Shown here piece by piece: positions 62,306 to 64,000 of a stretch of DNA of 64,000 nt; position 1 is the stretch's first letter; every line of letters begins with the position of its first letter. The DNA comes from Actinomycetospora succinea. GTDB lineage: Bacteria > Actinomycetota > Actinomycetes > Mycobacteriales > Pseudonocardiaceae. The notes under the pieces were generated by a model. The model did not search any database, was not told where the DNA came from, and saw only the letters and a program-made list of their open reading frames with translations. The stretch covers positions 124,001 through 188,000 of the forward strand of contig NZ_SNYO01000007.1 of NCBI RefSeq assembly GCF_004363095.1, read 5' to 3'. The translations under genes were made by a program, and so were the position numbers.

Positions 62306-64000
62306 GTGACCGCCCGCTCGCGAGCCCCGAGCCGCAGCACCGGGAGCCCCGGGAACTCGTCGGGGCGGTGGCTGACCACGAGCACCGTGCGGCCGGCGCC
62401 CGCGGCGAGGAGGTCGGCGCACAGCGCGTCGGCGGTGTCCGGGTCCAGGTGCGCGGCCGGCTCGTCGAGCACGAGCACCGGCCGGTCGGCGAGCAGCACC
62501 CGGGCGACCCCGAGCCGCTGGCGCTCCCCGCCGGACACGGCGCCGCCATGCTCACCGAGCGGGGTGTCGAGCCCCTCGGGCAGCTCGGCGAACCAGACGC
62601 CGAGGCGCGCCTTCCCCAGCACGGCGACCAGGTCGTCGTCGCTCGCGTCGGGCCGCGCGAGCAGCAGGTTCTCGCGCAGCGTGGAGTCGAACAGGTGGCT
62701 CGCCGGCCCGCACCACGCCTGCCGGGAGCGCACGTCGTCGCCGTCGCAGCGCGCGACGTCCACCCCGTCGACGCTCGCCCGCCCCGCCCGCGCGGGCAGG
62801 GTCCGGGCGAGTGCCGCCAGCAGCGTGCTCTTGCCGGCCCCGGACGGCCCGGCGACGACGAGCGCCCCGCCCGGCGCGAGGTCGAGGTCGACGCCGTGCA
62901 AGACGTCGCTGGTCGCACCCGGCCAGCGGACGGCGAGGTCGTCGGCGCCGAGGTGATCGCCGGCCCCCAGCGCCGCGGGCACGGACGGCTCCACCACCGG
63001 GGCCGGCGCCGTCTCCAGCTCGACCAGGCGGCGCATCGCGGGCCCGGCGGTGGCCAGGCGGGTCGCGGCCTCGGGCAGGCCGGCGACGACGTCCGAGCAC
63101 GCCAGCGGCACGAGCGCGAGGACCGCGAGCGCGGTGCCGGCGAGCCGGCCGTCCGCCAGGGCGACCAGCCCCAGCGCCGTCGTGGCCACGGCCGTGGCGC
63201 CCAGCGCGAGCACCCCGAGCCCGGAGCCCAGGCCGGCCGAGAACGCGGCGCGCCGGGACACCGCGGTCAGCCGGTCGTCGACGGCGGCGAGCGCGCGGCG
63301 CCGGTCCTCGCCCGCCCCGAAGGCGAGGATCTCGCCGGCGGCCTCGAGGGTCTCGGTCGTCGTCGCGAGGACCTCGCCGCGGAGTCCGGCGGTGCGCGCC
63401 GCGGCCCGGCGGACGGCCCACAGCGCGAGCGCCGGTGCGACGACGCCGGCGACGAGCAGCCCCACGGCCAGCGCGATCCCGGCGGCGGGCAGCACGAGCG
63501 CGAGCGCCACGACGGCGGCGACGCCCACCAGCGCCGCGCGGGTCGCGGGCAGCGCGACGCGCACCACGACGTCCTCGGCCGCGTCGACGTCGCCGACGAG
63601 CCGCGCGAGCAGGTCGCCGCGCCGGCGCCGGGCCGTGGCGGCCGGGCCGAGGCGGACCAGCGCGGTCCACAGCCGCACGCGCAGGTCGACGCCGAGGCGC
63701 AGCGCCGCGTCGTGGGCGACGAGCTGCTCGGCGTAGCGCAGGACGCCGCGGGCCAGCCCGAACGCGCGCACCGCGACGATCGCGACCATCAGCGTCAGCA
63801 CCGGCGGGTGCAGCGCGGCGGTGGAGATCAGCCAGGCCGACGTCCCGGTCAGCGCGACCCCGGACGCGATCGCCGCCGCCCCGAGCAGCACCGCGAGGGC
63901 CCAGCGGCCGGCGCGCGGGCGCAGCAGGCGGGCGAGCCAGCGGGCGGTGCCGACCGACGGCGCGGGCGTGGCGAGGTCGGCGACCGTGGGCGTCGGGACG
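62302..64000 (-). CDS. cydC: CydC-type thiol-reductant ABC exporter subunit, N-terminus outside window
   Basis: The open frame continues to base 64000, so at least 565 residues are visible. It has six predicted helices (TGTSAWLISTAALHPPVLT is typical of CydC) followed by an ABC ATPase: Walker A VVAGPSGAGKSTLLAAL, signature SGGERQRLGVARVL, Walker B LVLDEPAAHLD and the switch His in SHRPDE. CydDC exports cysteine and glutathione-type thiols and is needed for cytochrome bd assembly. The visible start reads PTVADLATPAPSVG, which looks like a linker, so a CydD-CydC fusion is possible. Coupled to acg. Confidence 0.88.
   Translation of the reverse strand, partial: VPTPTVADLATPAPSVGTARWLARLLRPRAGRWALAVLLGAAAIASGVALTGTSAWLISTAALHPPVLTLMVAIVAVRAFGLARGVLRYAEQLVAHDAALRLGVDLRVRLWTALVRLGPAATARRRRGDLLARLVGDVDAAEDVVVRVALPATRAALVGVAAVVALALVLPAAGIALAVGLLVAGVVAPALALWAVRRAAARTAGLRGEVLATTTETLEAAGEILAFGAGEDRRRALAAVDDRLTAVSRRAAFSAGLGSGLGVLALGATAVATTALGLVALADGRLAGTALAVLALVPLACSDVVAGLPEAATRLATAGPAMRRLVELETAPAPVVEPSVPAALGAGDHLGADDLAVRWPGATSDVLHGVDLDLAPGGALVVAGPSGAGKSTLLAALARTLPARAGRASVDGVDVARCDGDDVRSRQAWCGPASHLFDSTLRENLLLARPDASDDDLVAVLGKARLGVWFAELPEGLDTPLGEHGGAVSGGERQRLGVARVLLADRPVLVLDEPAAHLDPDTADALCADLLAAGAGRTVLVVSHRPDEFPGLPVLRLGARERAVT

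Overview
The window is very GC-rich (sampled lines of ordinary genes run near 75% GC), gene-dense, with many GTG starts and 4-bp ATGA/GTGA stop-start overlaps. Gene content (GAF-ANTAR protein, MmyB-type XRE regulator, DUF2505, DUF1707, DUF3040, PspC, DevS-like kinase, Acg-like nitroreductase, CydC, PrmABCD with a dedicated GroEL) points to an actinobacterium, most likely Pseudonocardiales (Pseudonocardia or Actinomycetospora type). This is inferred from families; no rRNA or tRNA was seen.

Layout. 1-8.6 kb: accessory genes, mostly on the minus strand: SGNH hydrolase (cut by the left edge), a TetR-family remnant without its DNA-binding half, VOC protein, aldo/keto reductase with a divergent XRE regulator, acetoacetyl-CoA synthetase, FAD-dependent ferredoxin-type reductase, GAF-ANTAR protein, CsbD. 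8.8-13.7 kb: plus-strand run of a copper P-type ATPase, CinA-like amidase, HAD hydrolase, diacylglycerol-kinase-like enzyme and DksA-type zinc finger. 13.7-20.8 kb: two coupled minus-strand operons (DUF2505 > NERD > MFS > GIY-YIG-like; sugar isomerase > GT4 glycosyltransferase > PIG-L deacetylase > radical SAM).

21.1-36.2 kb is the metabolic centre: a group-5 soluble diiron monooxygenase cluster of propane monooxygenase type (prmABCD, GroEL-like chaperonin, zinc alcohol dehydrogenase, amidohydrolase, DUF59 protein, three unknown proteins, a bifunctional-nuclease-domain protein and an AcoR/MimR-like activator). It is flanked by two IclR-like paralogs and its monooxygenase genes have visibly lower GC (60% in 22141-22200). 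36.3-42.8 kb: six fully overlapping minus-strand genes from an inositol-phosphate-synthase-like enzyme through HD protein, methyltransferase, Gfo/Idh/MocA oxidoreductase and MBL-fold protein to a YcaO protein. This is a candidate undescribed biosynthetic operon.

43-50.8 kb: PspC, SPFH protein, DUF1707, two tandem glutaminases, DUF3040 and the HrpA helicase. 51.1-58.5 kb: a second candidate system, an apparent operon of ECF sigma factor, dynamin-like GTPase, kinase-like protein with Asn in place of the catalytic Asp, calcium-loop repeat protein, GrpE-like protein, second dynamin-like GTPase with a membrane hairpin, Asp/His-rich protein and an Hsp70 ATPase domain. 58.5-64 kb: hypoxia/redox-like set of membrane protein, universal stress protein behind a DosR-box-like palindrome, DevS-like GAF-GAF kinase, Acg-like nitroreductase and CydC (cut by the right edge).

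Three 44-bp hairpins of one sequence family sit at three convergent gene junctions (13653, 46785, 61323) and look like a bidirectional terminator family that also supplies stop codons.
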